The notes: generated by a model from the sequence alone, not told the origin. A stretch of DNA of 36,658 nucleotides from CAWDMN01 sp963803155 (GCA_963803155.1 CAWDMN010000003.1:1-36658); one strand, 5' to 3'. Positions 25,527-34,207 are shown, counted from the stretch's first letter. Made by a program: numbers and translations.

Positions 25527-27977
25527 TCACATCAGCGTCAAATCCGATTCGGTCACCACTTTTTGATTGGCCTCCGGATTAATCGTCTCCACGGTCAATT
25601 TGTACTTCCCAGGCTGATAATCCTTCACCGGGAAGGAAAAACCGACCGTTAGTTCACCTTTACCGGTGGCTTGGATCAAATCATTTAAGGGGATGGTAGG
25701 GCCTGCCTGCTTTTCCCCTTTTTCATTGGACAGCTCCAACTTGGCGACCATGCCCGGGCCCGGTTTGGCTTCTTTGCCATAGATCCTGTAAAAAACGACG
25801 ATGTTGCGCTGTCTATCGTACTGGGGAACCAGAGGGGCGCGAATCTGGAAACCCCGGAAAATCATCGGATCGGTTTCATCCAACAGCCGAGTCTGCATGT
25901 TTTGAATCAATTCCGGCAGTTGCTGGAGATCCTGGCTGAGAATTAAAGTGCTAGTGCTCCAACCCGTCTGGGCTTGGGCTGGAATTTCCATGTTCAGCTC
26001 GGAAGTCCCTGCTTTCCCCTTTTCATCGGCCACCGCCATTTTCATTCGGTATTTCCCTGGACGCAGCTTCCAATAATTCAAATAGACCAGGTCCTGATTC
26101 TTGAACCGCTCCGCTTGTTCAGCCGTGAGATTGTAACTCTTGGCTTCGCTGAAACGGGCCGCGGTTGAACCGTCTTCATTGAAAGCCACACCCATGACAT
26201 TGAAGGAAACAACATAAAAGTTCCCCTTTTTCTTGGCTTCCAGTATGCCATGCTGAATTTTGGCAACCACCGGCACTCGAGCCAGTTGCGGAGAATCGTA
26301 AAAATATACTGGACGGAAGGAGAGCGGAACTTGGGTAAGCTGGGAAGGTGATGCCATGGCCGAGGATAAAGCCTTCTCACCCTTGGAGCCGGATTCCAAT
26401 TCCGGCGGGCGGACTTCCTGAATCGTGTGGCGGTGCTTCAGCGTGACGTCTTTCAATTCGGTTTTTACTTCAATCTTGTGGACTTTGTTGCTCCGCTTGG
26501 TATTGTTGGGGAAATAACCCAAGATGTAATAATTGCTGAGTTCCAAGTCGACATCGTTGAGACGCTCATTCAGGTTGTTGGTGTTAAAGATGGCCAATCC
26601 GTTAGTCTCACTAGCTAAGGAACGGAGAATATTGCTCGTCATGGTTTGTTGTTCGAAGGTTGAAAAATCCGGCTCCATCCCATTATTTCTTGATCCTGAA
26701 TTCGTGTTGTAGTCCGTATTCGTCGTAGTATTCTTGCTGGTACTCCCAGTGGTGTTGCCAGTAGTGGTGCCTCCAGTTGTACCACCAGTAGATCCTCCGG
26801 AAGTGCCTCCTCCAGCAGTGCCTCCTCCCGCGGTGCCTCCCCCAGCAGTGCCTCCTCCCGCGGAACCTCCACCGCCGCTTGGGGCACCCCCACCGCCACT
26901 GCCGCCCGTTTGTCCGCCCGTTTGTTGCAGATAGGCGGACGTCCAGAGAGCCACCGGCGATTCAGGCAAGGTCCCCAAAGTCGGCATCAATCCAGTCAAC
27001 ATAGTGCCCAGGCTTGAAAGCAGAGAGGGCTGTTCCTTCTTTTGAGCAATTGCGGTTCGCAAGGGAGGTTTCATGAGCATTCCCATGGAAGATCCGACCC
27101 CGCGTGAATCCAGCGTAAAGAATGAGACATTGGAGCGCCTGGCAATCTCCACCAAGCTATTGAAATCGTTTTGTATGTCAGCAGGGATGGAAAAATCCTC
27201 CGAAAACATAATTATGGATTTCCGCCCCTTCACCATGGCCATGGAATTTGAGAGGTAGCCCAATGTTCTGAAAAGGGATTGAGAGCGAAATTTCAGCTCC
27301 TGCATATCCATGGGACTTCGCTGCTGTTGCTGTCCTCGCCTGGCACTCCCTGGGACTTCAAACTCACCCGAAGGTTGGCCCATGGCCGCACCGCTACTTA
27401 CCTTCTTATCCAGGGAGGTATAAGAAGTGGCGGGCTTGCGAATGGCTTCAATCACTTTGGCCGCATCATGGGAGAAGTTCTGGACAATTTTCAAGGATTG
27501 CCCATAAGTTGCCACTCCAAAGAGATCCCATGGACGCATATGCTGTTGGACGTATTTCTCAGCGGCATCCCGCGCAAATTTCAACTGAGAAGAGCCGATA
27601 TGGCTGTCGTCGAAAAGAATCAAGACAATCTTCCCCCTTTGGTTTTCCGCATCATCAATGTCAGCCAGGCTTGTGGGAGCAGGCTGAGCGCCAGGATTGT
27701 CCACGACAGCGTCGAAAGTGGCAATGGTTTGAGGTTTTCCGTCTTCGAATAGCTGGAAATTTTCCTTCTTGAGTCCTTGCACCGGTTTCCCTTTTTTGTC
27801 CATGACTACTACTTCCACTGTGGCCAGTTCCACATCGACCCTCAGGGTTCCGGTGATTTCTTGCGCAGACGACACCCTGGGAGTCACCCACTCACCTGGC
27901 ACAAAGAGTCCGCATGTCAAGATTAGCAAAGACATCTTGACTGCCAACATGTTTTTCAATCCCCGCCTTTTGTTCAT
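25527..27977 (-). CDS. Secreted protein with acidobacterial VWFA-related domain
   Basis: The 816-residue protein starts at ATG 27977 behind GAGGAGG. Its N-terminal hydrophobic stretch (about 12-27) is a signal peptide. RVDVELATVEVVVMDKKG and KENFQLFEDGKPQTI precede a VWA-like domain (about 116-310), as in the acidobacterial VWFA-related family. The metal site is degenerate (LFDDSHIGSS, 121-130, instead of DxSxS). A Gly/Ser/Thr/Asn low-complexity linker runs from about 353 to 430 and contains GGGTA repeats. The C-terminal half has Ig-like or beta-sandwich character (YRMKMAVADEKGKAG, YQPGKYKLTVETINPEA). It probably acts outside the inner membrane in protein or surface interactions; the exact role is unknown. 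Confidence 0.88.
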   Translation of the reverse strand: MNKRRGLKNMLAVKMSLLILTCGLFVPGEWVTPRVSSAQEITGTLRVDVELATVEVVVMDKKGKPVQGLKKENFQLFEDGKPQTIATFDAVVDNPGAQPAPTSLADIDDAENQRGKIVLILFDDSHIGSSQLKFARDAAEKYVQQHMRPWDLFGVATYGQSLKIVQNFSHDAAKVIEAIRKPATSYTSLDKKVSSGAAMGQPSGEFEVPGSARRGQQQQRSPMDMQELKFRSQSLFRTLGYLSNSMAMVKGRKSIIMFSEDFSIPADIQNDFNSLVEIARRSNVSFFTLDSRGVGSSMGMLMKPPLRTAIAQKKEQPSLLSSLGTMLTGLMPTLGTLPESPVALWTSAYLQQTGGQTGGSGGGGAPSGGGGSAGGGTAGGGTAGGGTAGGGTSGGSTGGTTGGTTTGNTTGSTSKNTTTNTDYNTNSGSRNNGMEPDFSTFEQQTMTSNILRSLASETNGLAIFNTNNLNERLNDVDLELSNYYILGYFPNNTKRSNKVHKIEVKTELKDVTLKHRHTIQEVRPPELESGSKGEKALSSAMASPSQLTQVPLSFRPVYFYDSPQLARVPVVAKIQHGILEAKKKGNFYVVSFNVMGVAFNEDGSTAARFSEAKSYNLTAEQAERFKNQDLVYLNYWKLRPGKYRMKMAVADEKGKAGTSELNMEIPAQAQTGWSTSTLILSQDLQQLPELIQNMQTRLLDETDPMIFRGFQIRAPLVPQYDRQRNIVVFYRIYGKEAKPGPGMVAKLELSNEKGEKQAGPTIPLNDLIQATGKGELTVGFSFPVKDYQPGKYKLTVETINPEANQKVVTESDLTLM
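26795..26868 (-). repeat. 15-bp tandem repeat coding for GGGTA
   Basis: Within the VWA gene a 15-bp unit (CCTCCTCCCGCGGTG and variants, plus-strand view) recurs about four to five times, giving the peptide repeat GGGTA. Copies differ at synonymous positions. Such arrays change copy number by slippage, and whole units would keep the reading frame. Confidence 0.7.
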
Positions 27978-28721
27978 AAAACCTCCTCACACACTATTAT
28001 GACGACATTGAAACGGCAGGCAAGCACCATCCACTTGCCGAACTAACCCACTCGGACCACCCTAGCTTCCAGCAGACAAAGCTTGCAAGCGATTGTCCGA
28101 CTGTAGACTCATCTTTTGAGACATCTTCCATTTTCGGCCGTTCAAACGTCATTTAGTCTTGGCTGGCATGATACCCCTTTCGATAGCTGAGTTCAACCCC
28201 TCCTACAATTCTAAAAGCAGATAAAAGTGAAAAATAATCCAGGAGCGGATGTACCCCCTTGGCATAAGGCATGAGGGCCTTAGGCAGGCCTCCTGCCTGG
28301 ATTTGTGCCGGCATAGTGGAGGAATCCTTGCCTTTGATCCCCTTTTTATTGAGGTGCGCCGACTTCACTCTTACCCGCGGTCCGTGATAAAATTCCATTA
28401 GCCGTGACAAAAAAGGGGGCTTTGCCCCAAAGCACATATAGTTTATGAAATTATTAAGGTGTGCATAATAGTCCGTAGGAAAAGAGGCGGGCAGGAGCCC
28501 GCCTTCTAGAAAATGCCCTAAAAGGGCACAAGATATTAGCCGGGGGTAGGCCGTCGGGCAGGACGCCCGACGGCCTACCCCCGGATTTGGAGATTTTGTG
28601 TTAAGTTCCCCTTCCCCCGACAACGGGGGAAGGGGTGAGGGGATAGGGGTAAAAATCTCCTCCTGATTATTTTGCACAGATTAATAAAAGCAGCGTATTG
28701 TCCGGCACACAAGGAGGAGCA
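27978..28721. other. Hairpin-array intergenic region
   Basis: This region between the divergent VWA gene and the selenoprotein gene is 744 bp. The first 175 bp should contain the VWA promoter. From 28282 to 28635 it holds five perfect hairpins: 28282-28298 (AGGCAGG/CCTGCCT), 28486-28503 (GGCGGGC/GCCCGCC), 28514-28528 (TGCCCT/AGGGCA), 28540-28584 (20-bp stem, 5-nt loop) and 28608-28635 (12-bp stem, ACAA loop). An ORF of 174 codons on the minus strand (28153-28677) crosses them, but its sequence is dictated by the palindromes and I do not accept it as a gene. Confidence 0.6.
28540..28584. repeat. Perfect 20-bp-stem palindrome
   Basis: The arms 28540-28559 and 28565-28584 are exact reverse complements around the loop AGGAC. 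The stem is very GC-rich. It has no adjacent T-run in either direction, so it is not a standard intrinsic terminator. The neighbouring hairpin at 28486-28503 shares the core CGGGCAGGA, so the two may be variants of one mobile palindromic element. Confidence 0.75.
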
Positions 28722-28946
28722 ATGAAAATTCGAATTGAATATTGTTCGAAGTGAAACTACGAACCTAGAGCCGTCAGTTTGACGGAGAAACTGTTGAGCA
28801 GTGGCAAACAGCGCATCAAATCGTTGGAATTATCACCCTTCGGCGATGGACGTTTTGAAGTATACAAGAACGGTCAAAGGATCTATTCCAAGCTGGAAAC
28901 GGGCACTTTTCCCGATGAAACGGCAATCGTCAATCAGATCCTCTAG
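28722..28946 (+). CDS. SelW/Rdx-family selenoprotein (in-frame TGA = Sec11)
   Basis: ATG 28722 follows a strong AAGGAGGAG site. Reading TGA 28752-28754 as selenocysteine gives 74 residues ending at TAG 28946. The N-terminus is MKIRIEYCSK-U-NYEPRA, a beta strand leading to the redox motif CxxU (Cys8, Sec11). The C-terminal half FEVYKNGQRIYSKLETGTFP matches the F-E-V-x-x-x-G-x-x-I-x-S-K pattern of selenoprotein W and bacterial Rdx proteins, small thioredoxin-like-fold proteins thought to act in thiol redox. Normal length for the family. Frame, homology on both sides of the TGA and the downstream hairpin all agree. No sel genes lie in the window. If Sec is not inserted, it would be a 10-codon stub. 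The Rdx assignment is from memory of family patterns. Confidence 0.88.
28771..28785 (+). promoter_or_regulatory. Candidate bacterial SECIS hairpin
   Basis: CCGTCA-GTT-TGACGG is a perfect 6-bp stem with a 3-nt loop that starts with GT, beginning 16 nt after the TGA; the loop G is 23 nt after it. Bacterial SECIS elements sit immediately 3' of the UGA inside the coding region and need a small apical loop with a G (usually GU) for SelB binding, so position and loop fit. The stem is short compared with the E. coli fdhF element. Confidence 0.65.
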
Positions 28947-29249
28947 CCTCTTAACTGGTAAATTCTATGTCTAAAGAGCGGAATATTTTTTCGTGTCTTT
29001 GGAAACCTTAGATTTAGTGGCCATTTTGGCAGAAATTGCCGCTGGTTCAACTTTATTGTTCTGGCTTGGCCAGGTTGGGAATTGATGAATTTTCTTTTGA
29101 CTGTTTTTCTGGAAAGCCCCGGGAATTTCTTCACCGATTTTCCAGAGGCTCCTCCCAAATGTTGAGCTGCCAGTATCAACCTTGCACTCATGCCAAATTA
29201 GAGCAAATCTTCGTTAGTAATAATACGAATGATCAATAGGAGAGATCCA
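28947..29249. other. Intergenic region before the epimerase gene
   Basis: About 300 bp, AT-rich, containing no supported gene; small ORFs on both strands lack ribosome sites and recognisable sequence. It should hold the epimerase promoter. A weak stem TTCGT/ACGAA lies near 29211-29229, just before the ribosome binding site AGGAGAG (29238-29244). Confidence 0.4.
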
Positions 29250-30578
29250 ATGCGGAACCCATTGATTCGATGTATTAGCGCTTTTTCCCTGGTCTTGATG
29301 ACGCTTTTCTGTATTCAGGTAATGGCGGTGGACCTTCCCACTATCTCGCGAGAGTACATCCCCAAGTTGGAGAAAAATCTTCGGCAAAACATTGTCCCTT
29401 TTTGGATGAACAAAACGCTGGATACTCAAAACGGAGGATACACCTTGAATTTCGGCCTCAAGGGGGAACCGCTCGGTCCTGGGGTCAAAATGATCGTTAC
29501 ACAATCTCGACAGCTTTGGCTGTTTTCCCGCTTGGCACGAGAGGGATATGGCACAGAAAAGGAATTGAAAGCCGCGGCCCTCGGGTACCGTTTTCTGCAC
29601 GATAAAATGTGGGACCAAAAGAATGGCGGTTTTTACTGGCAGGTCGACCCCTCTGGGGACAAGGTGCTCTTCCCCGCGAAGGTTCTCTATGGCCAGTCTT
29701 TCGGGCTCTATGCCGTGTCGGAGTACTATCTTGCCACTCACAAACCGGAGGTGCTGAAGTTCGCTAATCAAATCTTCAATGTCCTGGAACAGAAAGCTCA
29801 CGATGCAAAATATGGCGGGTTCAGGGAGACTTTTTCTGAAGATTGGAAGCCTGCCACTCTAGGAAGGGATTACATGAATCCGGGGAAAGCTGACAAATTG
29901 ATGAATACGCATTTGCATCTCATGGAGGCTCTCACCACTTACTACCGGGCCAGCCGTCTGCCCTTGGCTCGGGAACGGCTGCTGGAGCTGATTACCATTG
30001 AAAGCAATAGCGTGGTTCGCAAGCGGGTGGGCGCCTGTACCGACCAATATTTCAAGGATTGGACTCCCTTGTTGAATTCCGGCCACAGTCGTGTTTCCTA
30101 TGGACACGATCTGGAAAATATCTGGCTGATTATCGACGCCTGTGATGCCGCGGCCGTTTCCCCTTACCCTTACCAAGATCTCTTTAAGGCATTATTCGAT
30201 TATTCGGCAAAATATGGTTTCGATGCTAAACAAGGGGGATTTTTCTCCTCCGGTGAGGTGTTTGATCAGCCGGCCAACGATCTGAACAAAGTCTGGTGGG
30301 TACAGGCAGAAGCCTTGGTCAGTTGCCTCTACATGCATCGGTTGACCGGAGATCCCCGCTATCTGGACTATTTCATTAAGACCTACCACTTCGTGGAGAG
30401 CAAGCAAACCGATTGGGAGAACGGGGAGTGGCATTCCACAATCACGCCGGAAGGAAAGCCCATAGGACAAAAGGCCAATCCATGGAAAGGCGGATACCAC
30501 AACGGCCGTGCCATGATGGAATGCTTGCTGATCTTGAAGAAGGGAATAGGTGGAGAAGAGAAACCGTCGGAGAAATAA
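29250..30578 (+). CDS. Exported AGE-family epimerase/isomerase
   Basis: The start ATG 29250 is chosen over 29229 because AGGAGAG lies 5 bases before it; this gives 442 residues. A signal peptide (about 1-27, hydrophobic FSLVLMTLFCIQVMA) indicates export, unusual because N-acylglucosamine 2-epimerases and cellobiose 2-epimerases are mostly cytosolic. The alpha/alpha barrel shows family segments: SRQLWLFSRLAREG, DQKNGGFYWQVDPSG, YGHDLENIWLIIDA with a catalytic-type His, KVWWVQAEALVS, and GGYHNGRAMMECLLIL. The substrate is probably a mannose- or glucose-containing sugar in the periplasm. It converges on the LOG gene and shares a likely terminator. Confidence 0.88.
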   Translation: MRNPLIRCISAFSLVLMTLFCIQVMAVDLPTISREYIPKLEKNLRQNIVPFWMNKTLDTQNGGYTLNFGLKGEPLGPGVKMIVTQSRQLWLFSRLAREGYGTEKELKAAALGYRFLHDKMWDQKNGGFYWQVDPSGDKVLFPAKVLYGQSFGLYAVSEYYLATHKPEVLKFANQIFNVLEQKAHDAKYGGFRETFSEDWKPATLGRDYMNPGKADKLMNTHLHLMEALTTYYRASRLPLARERLLELITIESNSVVRKRVGACTDQYFKDWTPLLNSGHSRVSYGHDLENIWLIIDACDAAAVSPYPYQDLFKALFDYSAKYGFDAKQGGFFSSGEVFDQPANDLNKVWWVQAEALVSCLYMHRLTGDPRYLDYFIKTYHFVESKQTDWENGEWHSTITPEGKPIGQKANPWKGGYHNGRAMMECLLILKKGIGGEEKPSEK

Positions 30579-30626
30579 AAAGCTCCTCCGCTTGCGGATC
30601 TTTGTGGAGAGGCTTTATATAAAACC

Positions 30627-30679
30627 GGCAAATGGGGAGAGGAACATTTCCTCTTTCCATTTGCCATTTATCATTTTCT
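30627..30679. terminator. Two-way intrinsic terminator
   Basis: GGCAAATGG (30627-30635) pairs with CCATTTGCC (30657-30665), and the stem continues inward through GAGAGGA/TCCTCTT around an ACATT loop, about 17 bp in all. T-rich sequence follows on the plus side. It lies between the convergent epimerase and LOG genes, so it could stop transcription from either. Confidence 0.55.
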
Positions 30680-30778
30680 ATTCTTTACCTAAAGTCGCGA
30701 AATCAACCCATTTCCAATTCAATCCTTTGATCTTTCCTGCTGCGACTTCTCTCGATTTAAACGCATTCAGGCAGGGAT

Positions 30779-31360
30779 TCAGATTTTTTCCTGATCAATC
30801 CACTTTGGCTTCAATTCAGCTGGGTGATAGTCGGCCATCTCGGCAACTAATACCGAGGGACTGGGAGCAGACAAGACCAGTTCTTGTCCATTGGGAATGA
30901 ATCCTTCTTCACAGGCATGGGCGATCAGATTTAATAGCGGGTCAAAGTAGTGATCAACATTCAGTATTCCTACGGGTTTGGAGTGAAAGCCCAATTGTGC
31001 CCAGGTAATCACTTCAAACAATTCTTCGAAAGTGCCAAATCCGCCGGGCAGAGCGATGAATCCATCGGCGAGATTGGACATCAGAGCTTTGCGCTCATGC
31101 ATGCTTTTGACCACTTTCATTTCCGTCAATCCTTTGTGCCCAACCTCCATGGCCCAGAGAGCTTCCGGGATGACTCCGGTCACCCGTCCTCCCAACTGCA
31201 ACAGGGTATTGGCTAGAATGCCCATCAGTCCCCGGTTTCCTCCCCCATAGACCAGTTGGATTTCGCGACGATGCAATTCTTGCGCCATCTGGACGGCGCT
31301 CTCTTGATATGCCGGATTCTTCCCTTCATTGCATCCGCAAAAAACGCAGAGACTTTTCAT
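30779..31360 (-). CDS. LOG family protein (nucleoside 5'-monophosphate phosphoribohydrolase-type)
   Basis: The 193-residue Rossmann-like protein carries the family signature: VYGGGNRGLMGILAN (37-51), ending the nucleotide site, and FIALPGGFGTFEELFEV with the PGGxGTxxE motif. LOG enzymes release ribose 5-phosphate from cytokinin or purine nucleoside monophosphates; many bacterial members hydrolyse AMP-like nucleotides. SLCVFCGCNEGKNPAY is the typical N-terminus. Length is normal. The gene stands alone on its strand, with AAGGAG about 11 bases before the ATG. Confidence 0.93.
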   Translation of the reverse strand: MKSLCVFCGCNEGKNPAYQESAVQMAQELHRREIQLVYGGGNRGLMGILANTLLQLGGRVTGVIPEALWAMEVGHKGLTEMKVVKSMHERKALMSNLADGFIALPGGFGTFEELFEVITWAQLGFHSKPVGILNVDHYFDPLLNLIAHACEEGFIPNGQELVLSAPSPSVLVAEMADYHPAELKPKWIDQEKI

Positions 31361-31694
31361 CGTTTTTTATGCTCCTTCTTTTCGTGATGTCTCCTGGGGA
31401 ATGCGGATGCCATATGCCGCGCGGCAAAGGTTGGCGATTTAAACAGGAATTTATTATTCCACCCAGTCGAAGCGCATGAACAAAAACAACTGCGCCAATG
31501 GCATCTCACTTTGCATGGGAAATTCGGTATCGGAATCGCTGTCGGCATCGGCTCTCAGCAAAATCCCCACGGCCTCCATCTGAATCACATGTTCGATGCC
31601 AATGTCGATACTGAAAAAAAGCAATTTATCCCGAACAGTCACAAAAAAGCTAAAAATTTCTCCAGCCTGGCCGATAAGACACCTGGGAGTGTGT
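31361..31694. other. Divergent intergenic region
   Basis: About 330 bp between the LOG gene (minus) and the membrane protein (plus). A minus-strand ORF of 82 codons (31454-31702) would overlap the start of the membrane protein; it lacks a ribosome site and resembles nothing known to me, so I leave it out. Promoters for both flanking genes should be here. Confidence 0.35.
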
Positions 31695-32153
31695 ATGGTC
31701 AATCAGAAATTGCGCCTTTATTCAATAGCCGCCATGATCCTTCTATCTTTGGATCTGGGGTGCACTTTTGAGACCTTTTCCGTCTTGGGGTTTCCCTTGA
31801 GTTATGAAATGAATCCGCTATTCCGAGCCTGGATGATCAGGGATGGTTGGACTCTCTCTTTCCTGAAATTCTTCCTGCTAAAATCCATGCTCATCACCCT
31901 TTGCGGATGGCTGATCTTTTGCACGCGGACCCGGATCTTCACCTTTATTTTTACCCAGCTTGTGGTTACGAATCATCTGCTGGGGATTTTTTCGCACTCC
32001 ACACTCTGGTGGGTACACAACTGGGAATGGCGGTCCTGCCTTCTAATCGCCGCGGGTATCTCCTCGCTCTTTCTTACCTTTTTTGGGCTTCGTTACCTGC
32101 GCGCCGACGGACCCATTATCATCGAACCGTCGCTTGCCACAGCTCATCAATAA
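31695..32153 (+). CDS. Small integral membrane protein, DUF5658-like
   Basis: From ATG 31695, with GGGAG a few bases upstream, the protein is 152 residues; the open frame begins earlier at 31596 but without a ribosome site. It has about four membrane spans. The pattern SLDLGCTFETF...YEMNPLFRAW, an acidic first helix followed by E-x-N-P, is like DUF5658 proteins. LKFFLLKSMLITLCGW forms the next span. No function is known. It converges with the amidase gene. Confidence 0.65.
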   Translation: MVNQKLRLYSIAAMILLSLDLGCTFETFSVLGFPLSYEMNPLFRAWMIRDGWTLSFLKFFLLKSMLITLCGWLIFCTRTRIFTFIFTQLVVTNHLLGIFSHSTLWWVHNWEWRSCLLIAAGISSLFLTFFGLRYLRADGPIIIEPSLATAHQ

Positions 32154-32344
32154 TTTTCCTTCGTAAATTTTCTGCCTTGCAGCAACTTGCCACGGCATGT
32201 AGCACGGGGCCGCTGGGGAGGGTCTTCGCCACGAGTTCGAGCTCCGCAATCAAAATCGCGGTCAGAATCTGATCACTCAGGCATAATATGTCATTTCCAT
32301 CCACATGGCATGGGGGTCTTATTATTATGTTTGGTTCCCATCAT

Positions 32345-34003
32345 TTAACCGGCGCTTTCCGAGGTGGCCAAAAACATGGGAGGACGCCGGATCTTGGCCG
32401 TCTGCTCAAACGCAAACGCAATTTTGATCAAAGCCGGCTCACTGTAAGCCTTTCCAAAGAAGGTAACCCCTATGGGCAGCTTGGAGACGAAGCCAGCGGG
32501 TACGGTAATTGCCGGGTATCCCGCGACCGCCGCGGGCGAGGAACTGCCAGCGGCGGAATGATCGCCACACACCCAATCAGTCAGCCAGGCAGGTCCATTC
32601 GTGGGGGCCATCAAAGCATCCAGATGATGCTTATTTATGATGGCATCAATTCCCTCCCGCCGCGAAAGGCGCTGATTCTTTTTCAGTGCATTCAAATATG
32701 CTTTTTCAGTCAAAGGCCCCTTGGCTTCGGCCTTTAGAAAAATCTCCTGGCCAAAATGAGGCATCTCTAGATGGCGATTTTTTCCGTTGAATTCAATTAG
32801 ATCCTTCAAAGACCGAGCTGGCAGCCGCGGATCAGTCTGAGCCAAATACCGGTTCAAATCCGCCTTGAATTCATAAAGCAACACTTCGAATTCTGAATCG
32901 TCATATTTCCCGCTATGGGGCAGATTGGCGGGGTCAATGATCACGGCCCCTTCCTTCTTCAACAGATCTAAGGTTTGCTCCATTAGCCGATCCACCCGCT
33001 CATCAAAACCAAAAAAATTTCGGGCAATGCCGATGCGCGCCCCCTGCAATCCCCGTGGATCAAGAAATTTTAAATAATCTTCCGGAAATTTGCCCTGGCG
33101 GGAAGCGGTGGCCGCATCCTGAGAATCTTCACCGCACATGATGGTCAACAAGATCGCGGCATCCGCCACCGTCCGGGCCATCGGCCCCGCCGTGTCCTGG
33201 CTGTGCGCGATCGGTACGATTCCCGAACGACTCAACAAACCAAGGGTCGGCTTGATTCCCACAATTCCGTTGATGGAGGAGGGACAGACTATGGAGCCAT
33301 CCGTCTCGGTCCCCACGGCGGCGGCCGCCAAATTGGCCGAAATCGCCACTCCCGAGCCAGAGCTGGAACCGCAAGGATTCCGGTCTAGGATGTAGGGATT
33401 GCGGGTCTGTCCGCCCCGGCCGCTCCAACCGCTGCTGGAGCGGGTGGAGCGGAAATTAGCCCACTCGCTCAAATTGGTCTTCCCCAAAATCACGGCCCCG
33501 GCCGCCCGGAGCTTTTTGACAATAAATGCATCCTGTCTGGGCCTCGACTCGCCCAAGGCCAGAGAGCCGGCGCTGGTCACCATCCGATCAGCGGTATCGA
33601 TGTTGTCTTTGAGAAGAATAGGAAGGCCATGAAGCGGACCTCGGGGCCCTTTAGTCCGCCGTTCTTCATCCAATGCTTTTGCGGTGGCAAGGGCATCGGG
33701 ATTTAGTTCAATAATTGAATTGACTTTGGGACCCTGGCGATCGATCTTTTCGATTCGTTCCAGATATCTCTCAACAATCTCTCTGGACGTCCTTCGCCCT
33801 TTTTGCATGTCCTCCCGCAGAACGGAAATGGTCGTCTCCTGGAGTTCGAATGAATCATCCGCGGCTATTGAATTTCCTTGACTATCGGCTTTCGCCGAAA
33901 GTGATGAACCCAAGACCAATGCAGCGCCGCCGGTTGCTCCCTGCGCCAAAAAATCCCGCCGGTCCATTTTGTCCCCGGCTCGGCCATCGGCTTTTTTTGC
34001 CAT
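32345..34003 (-). CDS. Tat-exported amidase (amidase signature family)
   Basis: The 552-residue protein begins with a twin-arginine signal, MDRRDFLAQGATGGAALVLG (13-32), so it is exported folded. The Ser-cisSer-Lys triad of amidase signature enzymes is visible: Lys132 in GLPILLKDNIDT, cis-Ser213 in CGSSSGSGVA, and nucleophile Ser237 in GTETDGSIVCPSS. Length and order fit the family, which hydrolyses amide bonds of varied small molecules and peptides. Substrate cannot be predicted. It diverges from queF. Confidence 0.92.
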   Translation of the reverse strand: MAKKADGRAGDKMDRRDFLAQGATGGAALVLGSSLSAKADSQGNSIAADDSFELQETTISVLREDMQKGRRTSREIVERYLERIEKIDRQGPKVNSIIELNPDALATAKALDEERRTKGPRGPLHGLPILLKDNIDTADRMVTSAGSLALGESRPRQDAFIVKKLRAAGAVILGKTNLSEWANFRSTRSSSGWSGRGGQTRNPYILDRNPCGSSSGSGVAISANLAAAAVGTETDGSIVCPSSINGIVGIKPTLGLLSRSGIVPIAHSQDTAGPMARTVADAAILLTIMCGEDSQDAATASRQGKFPEDYLKFLDPRGLQGARIGIARNFFGFDERVDRLMEQTLDLLKKEGAVIIDPANLPHSGKYDDSEFEVLLYEFKADLNRYLAQTDPRLPARSLKDLIEFNGKNRHLEMPHFGQEIFLKAEAKGPLTEKAYLNALKKNQRLSRREGIDAIINKHHLDALMAPTNGPAWLTDWVCGDHSAAGSSSPAAVAGYPAITVPAGFVSKLPIGVTFFGKAYSEPALIKIAFAFEQTAKIRRPPMFLATSESAG

Positions 34004-34145
34004 CGACTCTCCCCTTTCATTTTATTGGTCCGCGAGTCTTGACCTTGTGTGGACTGAATTAGCAAGACGCACGGGCGAAGGATCGTCCGTACCGCCACAC
34101 GAGTGGTTCCCTACGGAGCTCAATGCTGGATATTTTCTCATGGTC

Positions 34146-34192
34146 TTGACTCAAGGTGTTATGGTATAGAATTATTGAAGGAAAAATTCCTT
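34146..34192 (+). promoter_or_regulatory. Possible queF promoter and leader hairpin
   Basis: TTGACT (34146-34151) and TAGAAT (34167-34172) resemble -35 and -10 boxes with a short 15-bp spacer. The hairpin AAGGAA-AAA-TTCCTT (34178-34192) follows, just before the ribosome site. I looked for a preQ1 riboswitch and did not see its C-rich loop and A-tail arrangement. Confidence 0.3.
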
Positions 34193-34207
34193 TAAGGATC
34201 GCGTCTC

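Noticed and set aside
26734..26934. Plus-strand ORF of Pro/Val repeats (VPPAVPP type)
   Set aside because: It is the complement of the Gly-rich linker of the VWA gene, not an independent protein.
28153..28677. 174-codon ORF on the minus strand upstream of the selenoprotein
   Set aside because: Its sequence is dictated by five palindromes and Pro/Gly-rich repeats, it has no recognisable domain, and its N-terminal part reads through the C-rich stems.
31454..31702. 82-codon minus-strand ORF upstream of the LOG gene
   Set aside because: No ribosome binding site or family resemblance, and it overlaps the start of the membrane protein gene on the other strand.
34004..34207. preQ1 riboswitch before queF
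   Set aside because: Only a small A-rich hairpin is present; the expected C-rich loop and A-rich tail pairing were not found.
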